NCBI GenBank assembly: GCA_910576895.1 | Contig: CAJTJZ010000017.1 | Coordinates: 1 to 64,000, forward strand | Direction of reading: 5' to 3' | DNA: 64,000 nucleotides | From: an uncultured Lachnospiraceae bacterium | Lineage (GTDB): Bacteria; Bacillota; Clostridia; Lachnospirales; Lachnospiraceae | In this document: positions 17,623 to 26,710 of the stretch, piece by piece | Numbering within the stretch: position 1 is the first letter of the stretch | Layout: every line of letters begins with the position of its first letter | The notes under the pieces: model-generated | What the model was told of the DNA's origin: nothing | What the model saw: only the letters and a program-made list of their open reading frames with translations | The model's database searches: none | Position numbers and translations under genes: made by a program

Positions 17623-19233
17623 TTATATTTTTTCTTCTATATTATTTTCATAGCTTTCTAATGCCTTGTCTAAAAATCTTATAAGATTTCTATAAGATGG
17701 CAAAAAGAAAAAACTATCATCATCTCCAACACTCCCTTTATATAATCCCCAACAAAACCAATAAAACGCTGAAATTGGTATAAATGCTATATAATATCTA
17801 TGTTCCTCTTTTGTTAATTTATGCCCAACAAATGCCTTTAAATATCGCTCTATTTGTTCCTTACTCCAATCATAACGACATAAAATACATCCAATATCAT
17901 TTGCAGCATAATTTAAACCTGCATATTCCCAATCAATTAAATAGATTTCATTTTTATCATCATAAAGATAGTTTGGTTCATAAACATCATTATGACAAAG
18001 TACCAAAGAATACCCTAATCTCTTTGCATCCTCTTTCACGAATACATAAAGTTTTTCTACCTTTAAAATAATATCTGCAAATTCTCGTTCTAAATTACCT
18101 TTTGTAGCAGATGCAATTTTCAATAATTTTTTCCCTTCTTCTATATTATCAAAGATTTTAACTGTAGTATCTGGTTTTATTGCATGAAGCCTATGTAAAT
18201 AATCCATTGCTACTATAAGTTGATGATCAAAGTTTTCAAAATCACAATTTTTAGCATTGGAAACATAATAGGAAAGTTTCCAGCCACGCAAATCCATCGT
18301 AATTACCGATTTATCAATTCCAATCTCTTTTGCAGCAAGTTGCGTAAATAATTCTGCTTGACGATCAATTAAATTTCCTGCTGTTCCTCCCGGATGACGA
18401 TATACATATTTCTTACCATTATAATTAAAGGCAAAAGATACATTAGTAAGTCCAGCATTAATAATAGAAATATCATAAATATTATTCGGATTACAAGAAA
18501 GTGTAGAACAAATATTTTGAATAATTTCTGAATCAACATTTAATAAAAAATCAGAATCAAAAGCACGTAAATCATCGATTGTTTCAAATTCTAAAATTTC
18601 ATTTTCAGAAAACTCTTTTTTATAGAATGTTAATTCCTGTATATGATGAGCATAAAATTCTTCCCAAAACATAGATGCGATTCCAAAATCATGAATTTCC
18701 TTTTCGATTAACTCTTTAAAAATTCCACTGAATTTCTCATTCATATAAGCATGACCTACCATAGCAAAGGAGTTTTGACCACCCACAGTTACCGCTGTAA
18801 TCACATTTGCATCCGAACATTCCACAGCAAATTCACGAAACTTTCCTTTTATATAAGTACAAGCTCTATAAGAAAGGTTATCTCTATTGTCATCTATAAA
18901 TGGATTATAAGAAAAATAATGATCTGCACAACAAATATAGGTATTTGCAAGATAATCTTTTGCCTTATAAAGACTATATAAATTTCCTTTTTTACCAAAA
19001 TCATTATTAACAATCAATGTTATATTATATTTTTGTTCCAAATAGAAAAATTTTTCCTTCATATATCCAACAACAATATAAATATCATTGATACCTGCCT
19101 CTTTTAATTGTTTTATTTGTCGTTCGATAAGAATTTCCCCTTTTACACAAAATAATCCTTTTGGCTTTTCATAGGTAAATGGTGCAAAACGATTTGATTT
19201 TCCTGCTGCAAGAATAATTGCATTTCGTGTCAT
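17623..19233 (-). CDS. Fused LicC cytidylyltransferase + LicA choline kinase
   Basis: A 536-residue fusion. Residues 1-235 are a LicC-like nucleotidyltransferase (AIILAAGKSNRFAPF, EKPKGLF, CADHYFSYNPF). Residues about 240-536 are an aminoglycoside/choline-kinase-fold domain with VLCHNDVYEPNYLY (catalytic Asp and Asn) and EIYLIDWEYAG (metal Asp). It would make CDP-choline, or a CDP-aminoalcohol, from the free base. It is a diverged paralogue of the protein at 12776-14515 and lacks the N-terminal HTH. It is followed downstream by the IspD/TarI-like gene and preceded by licD, so activation and transfer genes are neighbours. Confidence 0.85.
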   Translation of the reverse strand: MTRNAIILAAGKSNRFAPFTYEKPKGLFCVKGEILIERQIKQLKEAGINDIYIVVGYMKEKFFYLEQKYNITLIVNNDFGKKGNLYSLYKAKDYLANTYICCADHYFSYNPFIDDNRDNLSYRACTYIKGKFREFAVECSDANVITAVTVGGQNSFAMVGHAYMNEKFSGIFKELIEKEIHDFGIASMFWEEFYAHHIQELTFYKKEFSENEILEFETIDDLRAFDSDFLLNVDSEIIQNICSTLSCNPNNIYDISIINAGLTNVSFAFNYNGKKYVYRHPGGTAGNLIDRQAELFTQLAAKEIGIDKSVITMDLRGWKLSYYVSNAKNCDFENFDHQLIVAMDYLHRLHAIKPDTTVKIFDNIEEGKKLLKIASATKGNLEREFADIILKVEKLYVFVKEDAKRLGYSLVLCHNDVYEPNYLYDDKNEIYLIDWEYAGLNYAANDIGCILCRYDWSKEQIERYLKAFVGHKLTKEEHRYYIAFIPISAFYWFCWGLYKGSVGDDDSFFFLPSYRNLIRFLDKALESYENNIEEKI

Positions 19234-19277
19234 AAATTTAGTTTCTTCCTTTCTTTATAGATATTCATAAACATTTC

Positions 19278-20030
19278 TTATTGAAATATTACACTGGAAT
19301 AATGCGGTATTCTTTTTTCCTTTGGAGGTAACACCATATAATCCCCATAGATACTTTCTAGTATCGCATGAGCATTCTTTGGTCCATAAAAATCATGTTT
19401 TGAAAATGTATACTTTTTTAATGGAAAAATATCCGTTTCTTTCATATATTTTGTTTTATACATAGCAATCATACTATATACCATAGAATCATCTCCCCTT
19501 CTTTCATTGGGACTATCCATATCTTTTTTCAGTAGTTTCCACCGTTTTTCATATTCCTCTTCATTTATCGTTCCTTTTTGTTTTCGCCGTTCAATATATT
19601 TTTTATTTTCTTCATTTAAAAAACCGTGTAATTCTGAAAACTTCATTTTATACGTCCGATATAAATCAACAGAAATGCCATGGTGGGAATAGAGATCATC
19701 TTGTAAAAATTTTTCACATTTCGTTTTAGTATTCAAATCTTTTACATGACTCCATCCATGAAAATATAAGGGTTCAGAAGTTTCATCCTCTAAAAACATA
19801 TCCTTTGGTAATTCTTTTCTTAAACATTTCATGGCAAAATCATATTCCTCATCAAAAATATAAAGATCAAAATCATCATCCCAAGGAATAAATCCTTGAT
19901 GTCTTATTGCACCTAGTAAAGTACCAAATGCAATCATATATTTAATATGATGGAAATCTAAAATATTTGTTATTTCTACTCCCATTTCCAATAAACGTTT
20001 TTGTACTCGTTCTACATCCACATGATTCAT
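19278..20030 (-). CDS. licD: LicD-family phosphocholine transferase
   Basis: LicD proteins transfer phosphocholine (or a related phosphate ester) from CDP-choline to a surface glycan. The diagnostic segment AFGTLLGAIRHQGFIPWDDD, then FDLYI, near residues 35-60 is present, with the nucleotidyltransferase-fold Asp pair. I place the start at the ATG at 20030 (250 residues), because AAAAGGAG stands 11 bases upstream. The longest frame, from 20066, overlaps the previous gene and has no ribosome site of its own. It is the only LicD seen here although three LicC domains and two LicA domains are present. Confidence 0.85.
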   Translation of the reverse strand: MNHVDVERVQKRLLEMGVEITNILDFHHIKYMIAFGTLLGAIRHQGFIPWDDDFDLYIFDEEYDFAMKCLRKELPKDMFLEDETSEPLYFHGWSHVKDLNTKTKCEKFLQDDLYSHHGISVDLYRTYKMKFSELHGFLNEENKKYIERRKQKGTINEEEYEKRWKLLKKDMDSPNERRGDDSMVYSMIAMYKTKYMKETDIFPLKKYTFSKHDFYGPKNAHAILESIYGDYMVLPPKEKRIPHYSSVIFQ

Positions 20031-20053
20031 TATATTAAAAACTCCTTTTCTTT

Positions 20054-21340
20054 TTAGAATTTCCAATCTATTAAACTTTCTACCATATCTAAATCAAATA
20101 CCGCAATCCCTTTGTTATCTTTCACTTTTTTTCGTTCTGAAAAACTATCATCAATAAAAATAGCATTCTGCTCTGTGATATATTCTGATTTTTCTTCCAC
20201 AGCAGAAAGTATCCTAATATCTTCAAATAAAGCAGGATCAATTTTATATTTCTTTAAATCCACATAAATGTCGGTTTTATGTTTACTTAATAAATGTAAC
20301 TTTTTTCCTTCATTACTTGCTTGATATACATATCTCATTAAATCCTGATTCACCTTATCATTGATAATTAAGGTATCATCAAAATCTAAATAAATATGAT
20401 CATATTGTAAATCTATCTTATAGGCACTATAAAAGGCACGATCTAACATAATATCATATTGATTTTCAAGGATACTGACAGGATACCCCCAAAAAACAAA
20501 CAACGTAAGCATAGGAAAATTAATTCCTAAATTTCTTGATACTCCCATAGTTCCGGGAATACGTGGAGAAATTTCTAACAAACGATATTCATTTTTAAGA
20601 TTCTTTTTCACTTGAAAAAACCAAGCACCCTGAAATGTAAATTTACTATTAATTTTTCTTGCAATCTCTACAATTTCATCATCCATTTCCAGTTGCTTTG
20701 ATCTTACACTGATGCCAGCTTTAATTCTCTCTCGATTTCTTAATTTAGAAACTAATAAAGTACCATTTTCGTCTGTAAAACAATCGATGGTATATTCCAT
20801 TCCGGGCAAATATTCACAAATGACTAAAGATTCTTTTTCTTTTAATGCCACAATCAATTCTTCTTCATTATTAATTTTTTTTGCTCCTTTTGCCCCTTGT
20901 CCAACCATAGGCTTTACAAAAACAGGGTAGGTTTTTACTTCTTCCACAGAATTGTAAATTTCAGGAATAAAAGTTTCTTCTGCTAGATATTGATAGGTTG
21001 CAGCTTTTGATCTACATATCTTTGTAGTAAATTCTTCTGTTATAATTACTTGTGCTTCTATTTCTTCTCTATGTTCACTTAAAAATACACTCACACTATC
21101 ATGAGCAGGATATATACAATCGATATGATATTGGCGGATTTTATCATTTAGATAGTTTAAAAATCCTTCCTCATTTATGTAAGGAAACCCTTCAATCAGA
21201 TTTTTATATACAAATTCTGAATGATCTTTTACACTTGTACCACCATAAAGCTCTACAAATTTTGAATACTTTAATGCATTTACTATCTCAAATGCAATCT
21301 CTGTTCCGGCTGGAAAGATTAATAGTTTTTTAGGATTCAT
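20054..21340 (-). CDS. ATP-grasp ligase fused to a HAD phosphatase domain
   Basis: A 428-residue two-domain protein. Residues 1-285 form a carbamoyl-phosphate-synthase-like ATP-grasp unit: YPVFVKPMVGQGAKGAKKI (ATP lysines and glycine-rich loop), EYLPGMEYTIDCF, and the metal site RLLEISPRIPG. Residues 315-428 are a HAD unit with IYLDFDDTLI (nucleophile Asp), HLLSKH (motif II) and AIFIDDSFSERKKV (motif III/IV). ATP-grasp enzymes join a carboxylate to an amine; HAD units remove or transfer phosphate. It may modify a polysaccharide sugar with an amino acid or similar group. Exact reaction unknown. Start with GAGG at good spacing; licD follows with a short gap. Confidence 0.8.
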   Translation of the reverse strand: MNPKKLLIFPAGTEIAFEIVNALKYSKFVELYGGTSVKDHSEFVYKNLIEGFPYINEEGFLNYLNDKIRQYHIDCIYPAHDSVSVFLSEHREEIEAQVIITEEFTTKICRSKAATYQYLAEETFIPEIYNSVEEVKTYPVFVKPMVGQGAKGAKKINNEEELIVALKEKESLVICEYLPGMEYTIDCFTDENGTLLVSKLRNRERIKAGISVRSKQLEMDDEIVEIARKINSKFTFQGAWFFQVKKNLKNEYRLLEISPRIPGTMGVSRNLGINFPMLTLFVFWGYPVSILENQYDIMLDRAFYSAYKIDLQYDHIYLDFDDTLIINDKVNQDLMRYVYQASNEGKKLHLLSKHKTDIYVDLKKYKIDPALFEDIRILSAVEEKSEYITEQNAIFIDDSFSERKKVKDNKGIAVFDLDMVESLIDWKF

Positions 21341-21377
21341 TTTAAACCTCTATATTTTTACATATTCTTTAACATTT

Positions 21378-22487
21378 TTAGTATCTACAATTCAAAATAA
21401 TATCACAAATCCTATCGACATCTTCTAATGCAAGATCAGCATAAAGTGGAAGTGTTAATACTCGTTTACTAATATGTAATGCAACAGGTGTATTTCTTAC
21501 ACTATATTGACCATGAAATGCTGAAAATGTATTTGTTAATGGATAAAAATATTTTCTTGCTCCAATGCCATGTTCCGCTAATTTATCAAATACTTCTGCA
21601 CGACTTGCTCCAAATTGCTTTTCTTCAAAAACCACTGGAAAATAGGCATAGTTATAGGTAATCTCTGGTTGTATCGTATTTAATTGGATTCCTTCTACTC
21701 CATCTAAATGTTCCCGATATCTTTTTACTACTTGATATCTTTTTTCTATTTCTTCTTCTATATGGCGAAGATTACATAACCCCATAGCCGCACAAAATTC
21801 ATTCATCTTTGCATTTGCACCAACAGCGGATACTTCTTCTGGACCATGAATACCAAAATTTTTTAACTCATATAATTTATCTCCAAGTTGTTTATCTTCA
21901 AAGCATACAGCACCACCTTCAATACTATGAAATACTTTCGTAGCATGAAAACTAAAACAGGAAGCATCGCCAAAAGAACCAATTCCTTTTCCTTTATAAG
22001 TTTCACCAAAAGCATGAGCAGCATCATAAATCACTTTTAATTCATATTTATGAGCAATTCGTTCCATTTCTTCTATATTGCATATATTGCCATATACGTG
22101 AACTGGCATAATCGCACAAGTATGATCAGTAATTAATTTTTCTAGTTTATTTGTATCCATAGTATAGGTAATGGGATCAATGTCACAAAATATGGGAGTC
22201 AATCCATTTCGTACAATTGCATGTGTAGTAGATGCAAATGTAAATGGCGTTGTAATCACTTCTCCTTGCAGATTCATAGCTTGAAGCGTCAGTTCTAATG
22301 CCATATGTCCATTTGTAAAAAGATCAATATTTTCTACTCCCATATAGTTACACAAATCAGCTTGCAGTTGTTTATGTTTTACTCCCATATTGGTAAGCCA
22401 ACGACTTTCCCACATCGGTAAAATTTCATTCATATATTCTTGTAATTCTGGCATAGATGATTTTGTAACGAAAATATTATTTGCCAT
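21378..22487 (-). CDS. DegT/DnrJ/EryC1 sugar aminotransferase
   Basis: A 369-residue PLP enzyme of the DegT family, which aminates keto-sugar nucleotides. Seen: TNGHMALELTLQA (cofactor phosphate site), EVITTPFTFASTTHAI, PVHVYGNICNIEEM, DAAHAFGE, and the Schiff-base lysine in CFSFHATKVFHSIEGGA. It likely makes a 4-amino (or 3-amino) deoxysugar donor for the glycan; in pneumococcal teichoic acid such an amino sugar is also present together with phosphocholine. No partner dehydratase is in the window. Its GGGAG ribosome site overlaps the end of the flippase gene. Confidence 0.88.
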   Translation of the reverse strand: MANNIFVTKSSMPELQEYMNEILPMWESRWLTNMGVKHKQLQADLCNYMGVENIDLFTNGHMALELTLQAMNLQGEVITTPFTFASTTHAIVRNGLTPIFCDIDPITYTMDTNKLEKLITDHTCAIMPVHVYGNICNIEEMERIAHKYELKVIYDAAHAFGETYKGKGIGSFGDASCFSFHATKVFHSIEGGAVCFEDKQLGDKLYELKNFGIHGPEEVSAVGANAKMNEFCAAMGLCNLRHIEEEIEKRYQVVKRYREHLDGVEGIQLNTIQPEITYNYAYFPVVFEEKQFGASRAEVFDKLAEHGIGARKYFYPLTNTFSAFHGQYSVRNTPVALHISKRVLTLPLYADLALEDVDRICDIILNCRY

Positions 22488-22490
22488 AAT

Positions 22491-23945
22491 TTAAACACTC
22501 CCTCTTTTTACAAACATTGATTTTATAATTTTCCAAAGATACTGAAAAGAATCTAATTTCAATATTTTTGAACCACCAAGATAAATACTTACACCCAAAA
22601 TTATTTGAATCATAAGGATAACAATATTGGGTAAATGTAAAAATGATATAGGATAGATACCTACACTCATAACCAGAGCTAAACTAATACTGGGTAAAAT
22701 GTCTTTTAACTGCTCAAAGTAACTATAATTTAAAAGATATTTATTTGGCCACGAATTTACGATCTGACTTAAAAAAGAAACTATTAGTAGGCTATATGCC
22801 ATTGCTTTTACACTAATCCATATAGTAGAAAACAATGCTATGATTCCAATTACTTTTTTCACAATTTCTAATTTTAAAAATAAATCACTTCTTCCAAGTG
22901 CATTGATTGCATTTAAATTGGCAGTATGGATAGGATAAAACATATAAGTAATACAAAATACTCTTAAAAATGGGATACAAGGCAGCCATTTGTCTGTTAA
23001 AACTAACGTTACCATTGGCACAGAGATAGCTACTAATCCCATCATTGCTGGAGCCATTAAATAGGTACTGATTTTTATTGCTTTTCTAGTCATATTTTTC
23101 ACTTTTTCTTTATGTTCCTGTTCTGCAGACATTGTTGGAAGCAGCACACTATCTATAGAACTATTAATATTCACAACAATGACATAGGGAAATTTATTTC
23201 CTTGATTGTAATATGCTAAGTCTGATGAACTATATACCTTGCCAATAATAAGTGTTCTTAAATTTTCATAAATTGTATTTATGAGAGAAGAAATTAAAAT
23301 TTTCCATCCAAATTGAAATAATCCCCTTAATCGTTTCAAAGAAAACATTCTTTTGGGATACCATTTTACTGTAAACCATAAAATGGTTGTATCAATCACT
23401 ATATTAAATAATTGTTGTCCCACTAAAGCCCATACGCCAAATCCAAGACTTGCCATAGTAATGCCTACGATTGCTGCACCAACTGTTCCACTTAAGGTTG
23501 CAAAAAAAAACCGTTGGAACAACATATTACGACTAACGTAAGCTTGTTGTACATTTTTAATACCTGACACAATTAAGGTAAGTGAAAGCACTCTTATTAC
23601 AACCGTAAGGTCAGGTCTTTTATAAAAACTTGCAATCACTGGCGATATTATAAATATACTTAAATAAAGAAGAATGCAAACAATAATATTAAAATAAAAT
23701 ACTGTTGAAAAATCCAAATCATCGGCATTCTTCTTTTGTATCAATGCATTACCCATACCACTATCAACAAATACATTCAGTATTGTAGTAAAAACAGTAA
23801 CTAATGCGATTGTTCCATAATCTTCTGGTGATAAAATTCGGGCTAAAATAATGGATACTATAAAAGCTACTCCCTGTGCACCACACCTTTCAGCAAATCG
23901 CCAAAAGAAACTAGAAAAAATTTTTTTATTATTTATGTTATCCAT
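22491..23945 (-). CDS. Polysaccharide flippase (Wzx-like, MOP superfamily)
   Basis: A 484-residue membrane protein with about 14 spans. The start FFWRFAERCGAQGVAFIVSIILARILSPEDYGTIALVTVF is the typical first-helix pair of Wzx/RfbX/TuaB proteins (given here as one family signature read in two parts), and RNMLFQRFFFATLSGTVGA follows. It would move the lipid-linked repeat unit across the membrane in the Wzx/Wzy pathway or a teichoic/teichuronic pathway. The gene ends three bases before the DegT gene, so they are tightly linked. Confidence 0.88.
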   Translation of the reverse strand: MDNINNKKIFSSFFWRFAERCGAQGVAFIVSIILARILSPEDYGTIALVTVFTTILNVFVDSGMGNALIQKKNADDLDFSTVFYFNIIVCILLYLSIFIISPVIASFYKRPDLTVVIRVLSLTLIVSGIKNVQQAYVSRNMLFQRFFFATLSGTVGAAIVGITMASLGFGVWALVGQQLFNIVIDTTILWFTVKWYPKRMFSLKRLRGLFQFGWKILISSLINTIYENLRTLIIGKVYSSSDLAYYNQGNKFPYVIVVNINSSIDSVLLPTMSAEQEHKEKVKNMTRKAIKISTYLMAPAMMGLVAISVPMVTLVLTDKWLPCIPFLRVFCITYMFYPIHTANLNAINALGRSDLFLKLEIVKKVIGIIALFSTIWISVKAMAYSLLIVSFLSQIVNSWPNKYLLNYSYFEQLKDILPSISLALVMSVGIYPISFLHLPNIVILMIQIILGVSIYLGGSKILKLDSFQYLWKIIKSMFVKRGSV

Positions 23946-23997
23946 TTCTTCTTATCCTTTAAAAATATCATTATAAAATTAAATGTTTTCCCTAAAT

Positions 23998-25035
23998 TTA
24001 TCTAATTTTTTTTACTACATGATAGCCACTTGCAAGTATTTTATAGAGAAATGGAATATATTTTTTAAACCATTTTTTCACTCTGTATTTATAAAATTTT
24101 ATTAACATACGATTTTTTTCTATTTTACTAATTTCTTTATTTATTTCATTTTTAACTTGTTGTATATCCATTGCACCTAAATAATATAGTTCTATATAAT
24201 ATAAAACAAACCTATTATTTACACTTGTCCGATACTTAAATTCCGTTAATTCATTAAAACACTTTAACCATGATATTTCTGTTTTCCAATGTTGAACTTT
24301 TTTTTCATATTGTTGTATTTTATGAGTCCAAGAATTATGATTTCCTATTTCATAATTACACATAATTTCCGGAAAATAGCGAACTTTTCCACTGGTAGCA
24401 AGTAAAATTTGCAATGGATAATCACCAATATCCGCCATTAAACGATACTTTGGAAATATAAAATCATATTCTCTTTTATAACATAAAGAAGCTGTCGCAC
24501 AATAATCCCCTCCTCCCTCAATAATAATCTTTGCAGAAATATCACATTCCTTTTTAAATTTTCTATCATTACTTAATATTTTACCATTATCTACATAATT
24601 CGCAGCATGAAAAGACATCGTATATTCAGAATGTTTCTCCATAAAATTAATTTGCTTTTCTAATTTATCATTTGAAATCCAATAATCATCACCTTCACAA
24701 AGTGCAACATATTTTCCGTGAATATGTGTATTCATAATCTTTCGTAATGAATCATCTTTTTTAGAATATTGATTTTCTACTTCATAAATAGGTTTTATAA
24801 TTTTAGGATATTTTTTTTCATACTTACGAATAATCTTTGCCGTATTATCTGTTGATGCATCATCATGAATAATAATTTCAAACGGAAATGTAGTTTCTTG
24901 TATTAAAAAACCATTCAAAGCTCGTTCAATATAGTTCTCATGATTATATGCTAAACATCGAATGGATACGATTGGAGAATTTGTATTTTTGACACTCCAA
25001 TTTTTCATAATTTGTTCTTCTGTTCTTTCAATCAT
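23998..25035 (-). CDS. Glycosyltransferase, GT2 family
   Basis: A 345-residue GT-A enzyme. VSIRCLAYNHENYIERALNG and EIIIHDDASTDNT give the nucleotide-sugar fold, and CEGDDYW is the metal-binding DxD-type segment. A C-terminal basic helical region probably touches the membrane. Upstream lie two decayed pieces of related GT2 genes, so this gene is the survivor of a small duplicated set. Acceptor and donor unknown. Confidence 0.85.
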   Translation of the reverse strand: MIERTEEQIMKNWSVKNTNSPIVSIRCLAYNHENYIERALNGFLIQETTFPFEIIIHDDASTDNTAKIIRKYEKKYPKIIKPIYEVENQYSKKDDSLRKIMNTHIHGKYVALCEGDDYWISNDKLEKQINFMEKHSEYTMSFHAANYVDNGKILSNDRKFKKECDISAKIIIEGGGDYCATASLCYKREYDFIFPKYRLMADIGDYPLQILLATSGKVRYFPEIMCNYEIGNHNSWTHKIQQYEKKVQHWKTEISWLKCFNELTEFKYRTSVNNRFVLYYIELYYLGAMDIQQVKNEINKEISKIEKNRMLIKFYKYRVKKWFKKYIPFLYKILASGYHVVKKIR

Positions 25036-25050
25036 TTTAAATTATCCTTT

Positions 25051-25173
25051 TTATAATATTTCTAACTTAGATAAATATTTTTTATCCACCAATAAAGAAT
25101 CTAATATTTGTTTTAAATACTCACCCACATTATAGAAAACTATAAAAATAATAAGTATTTTTTTCCATAACAA
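25051..25173 (-). pseudogene. Decayed N-terminal fragment of a GT2 glycosyltransferase
   Basis: A 40-codon frame starts at TTG 25173 after a good GGAAGGAG site and contains VFYNVGEYLKQILDSLL, which matches the start of GT2 enzymes (usual form VYNVEKYLKxCLDSLL), but then runs into divergent sequence and a stop at 25051. It lies just upstream of the intact GT2 gene. It might be translated as a stub, but nothing functional remains. Confidence 0.5.
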
Positions 25174-25290
25174 TTTTAACTCCTTCCTAATCATACGGAT
25201 ATCTGTAATTCATAATTTGCCTTTATAAATTTCGTTGATTATAGCATAGAGTAGCAAAACAAATAATATCTTAAATAAAGAAATTGACTT

Positions 25291-25400
25291 ATTTATTAGT
25301 TGATGAATTATTATGAATAATAATTTCAAAAAGGAAATCTGTTTCTTGTTTTAAAAAACATGAAACAAATCCCTTATATAATCGCTTTGATTATATATTA
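25291..25400 (-). pseudogene. Second decayed GT2 fragment
   Basis: The minus strand here matches the neighbouring GT2 gene at DNA level around 24860-24960: both code for a Gln-Glu-Thr, then FEIIIH, then Asp/Asn-rich turn (HNNSSTN here, HDDASTDN in the intact gene). The copy has stops in all useful frames. Together with the fragment at 25051-25173 it fills most of the 463-base gap 25036-25498; the remaining gap shows nothing else. Confidence 0.55.
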
Positions 25401-25498
25401 TACAACTAATCAAAACAGTAGTTTCGGATTTATCTCCCATTTCTATATAATCTCTACTTCTATTCTTTGAACCATTCTAGTTTATTCCTTTTCCAAAA

Positions 25499-26707
25499 CT
25501 AATTATATTTCTTTTTTTTAGAAGTAAACCTAATGTGGAATATATTGTAAATTACAGCTTGTCTATCTGGCTGATAATTATTTGCAAAAATCAGAAGTAT
25601 AGGCCATATTCGAAAAGAAACTAAATTTGCATCAATTATATTTGCAATTATTACTATAGAAAATACTAAAGCAAAGTATACATTTCCATTTTTATATATT
25701 TTAAAGCTAAAAGCAAGCAGGATAAGTAATAAAATTAATGTTAGTATTAGACCATATTGTAATAAAAAAATAAGATATCCATTATCCACATTAGCAATAA
25801 AGCCATCCCAAAAATTATTTCTAATCCCAGAACTTTTTGTTCCTGCATCAACGCCACTTCCAAATAATGTTATACCATAATATTTTATAGTAACATATGC
25901 CGAACTTAATCGACTATTTAAGAGTAAATCCAAAGTTTTACTTATTTTAAAGTTTTGGTATCCTATTGATAAAATAAAACTACCTAAAAAAGAAACCAGT
26001 GTTAATATAAAAGGGAACATACAAATACTTTTGCCTTTGTATTTATTAAAGAGTAAACAAGATAAAAGCATAAATATTACTAATATAAATGGAGTTCTAG
26101 CATTGCAAAAAAAATAAATTATTATATTTGGAATCATTAATATAACCATATTAAAAAACCTAAAATTTTTTTGCAAACCAAGTATAATTACAGCAGTAAT
26201 ATATAAATACATCAATGGAATTTGATTAGGAAATTGAAAACCTAATGCTTGCCTTTCAAATTTTCCCTGCCATACTCCTATTGATAAGTATCTGACCAAT
26301 TTCATATTATCTATAATACCACATAAAGATGATATAATAACAAATCCATAAGAAAATGATACAGATATAACAGTATGTTTAATAATTTTATCTGATGGCA
26401 AATCTTTACATGATAAAAATATCAATAATGTTAATATTAATCCAATAGAACCATCTTTTAAAATATAATTTATTATACAGCAAAAAAGTATACTTCCAGC
26501 AATTAATATATGTTTTTTGCTATACTTTTTCATCAATAAAATTGTTAAAAATAACAATATAATACTTAAATATCTAAACAGTCTGACTAGAAATGATATA
26601 TTATTATTTTCGGAATATAAAGATTCTAACATAGTATTAATAAATATTAAAACATCATAGATAAATAATTTTAATATACTGAGTTTAAAACTATATTTTA
26701 ATTTCAT
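25499..26707 (-). CDS. Polysaccharide polymerase-like membrane protein (Wzy/O-antigen ligase type)
   Basis: A 402-residue protein with 10-12 hydrophobic spans and one larger polar loop (about 270-305) containing LFGSGVDAG and VDNGYLIFLLQYG. This is the layout of Wzy and O-antigen-ligase families, where the loop holds catalytic residues. Position between glycosyltransferases and near a Wzx-like flippase supports the role of joining repeat units outside the membrane. Sequence identity in this family is always low, so the call rests on topology, the D-N-G-Y type loop and context. GAGG ribosome site. Confidence 0.72.
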   Translation of the reverse strand: MKLKYSFKLSILKLFIYDVLIFINTMLESLYSENNNISFLVRLFRYLSIILLFLTILLMKKYSKKHILIAGSILFCCIINYILKDGSIGLILTLLIFLSCKDLPSDKIIKHTVISVSFSYGFVIISSLCGIIDNMKLVRYLSIGVWQGKFERQALGFQFPNQIPLMYLYITAVIILGLQKNFRFFNMVILMIPNIIIYFFCNARTPFILVIFMLLSCLLFNKYKGKSICMFPFILTLVSFLGSFILSIGYQNFKISKTLDLLLNSRLSSAYVTIKYYGITLFGSGVDAGTKSSGIRNNFWDGFIANVDNGYLIFLLQYGLILTLILLLILLAFSFKIYKNGNVYFALVFSIVIIANIIDANLVSFRIWPILLIFANNYQPDRQAVIYNIFHIRFTSKKKKYN

Positions 26708-26710
26708 GGA

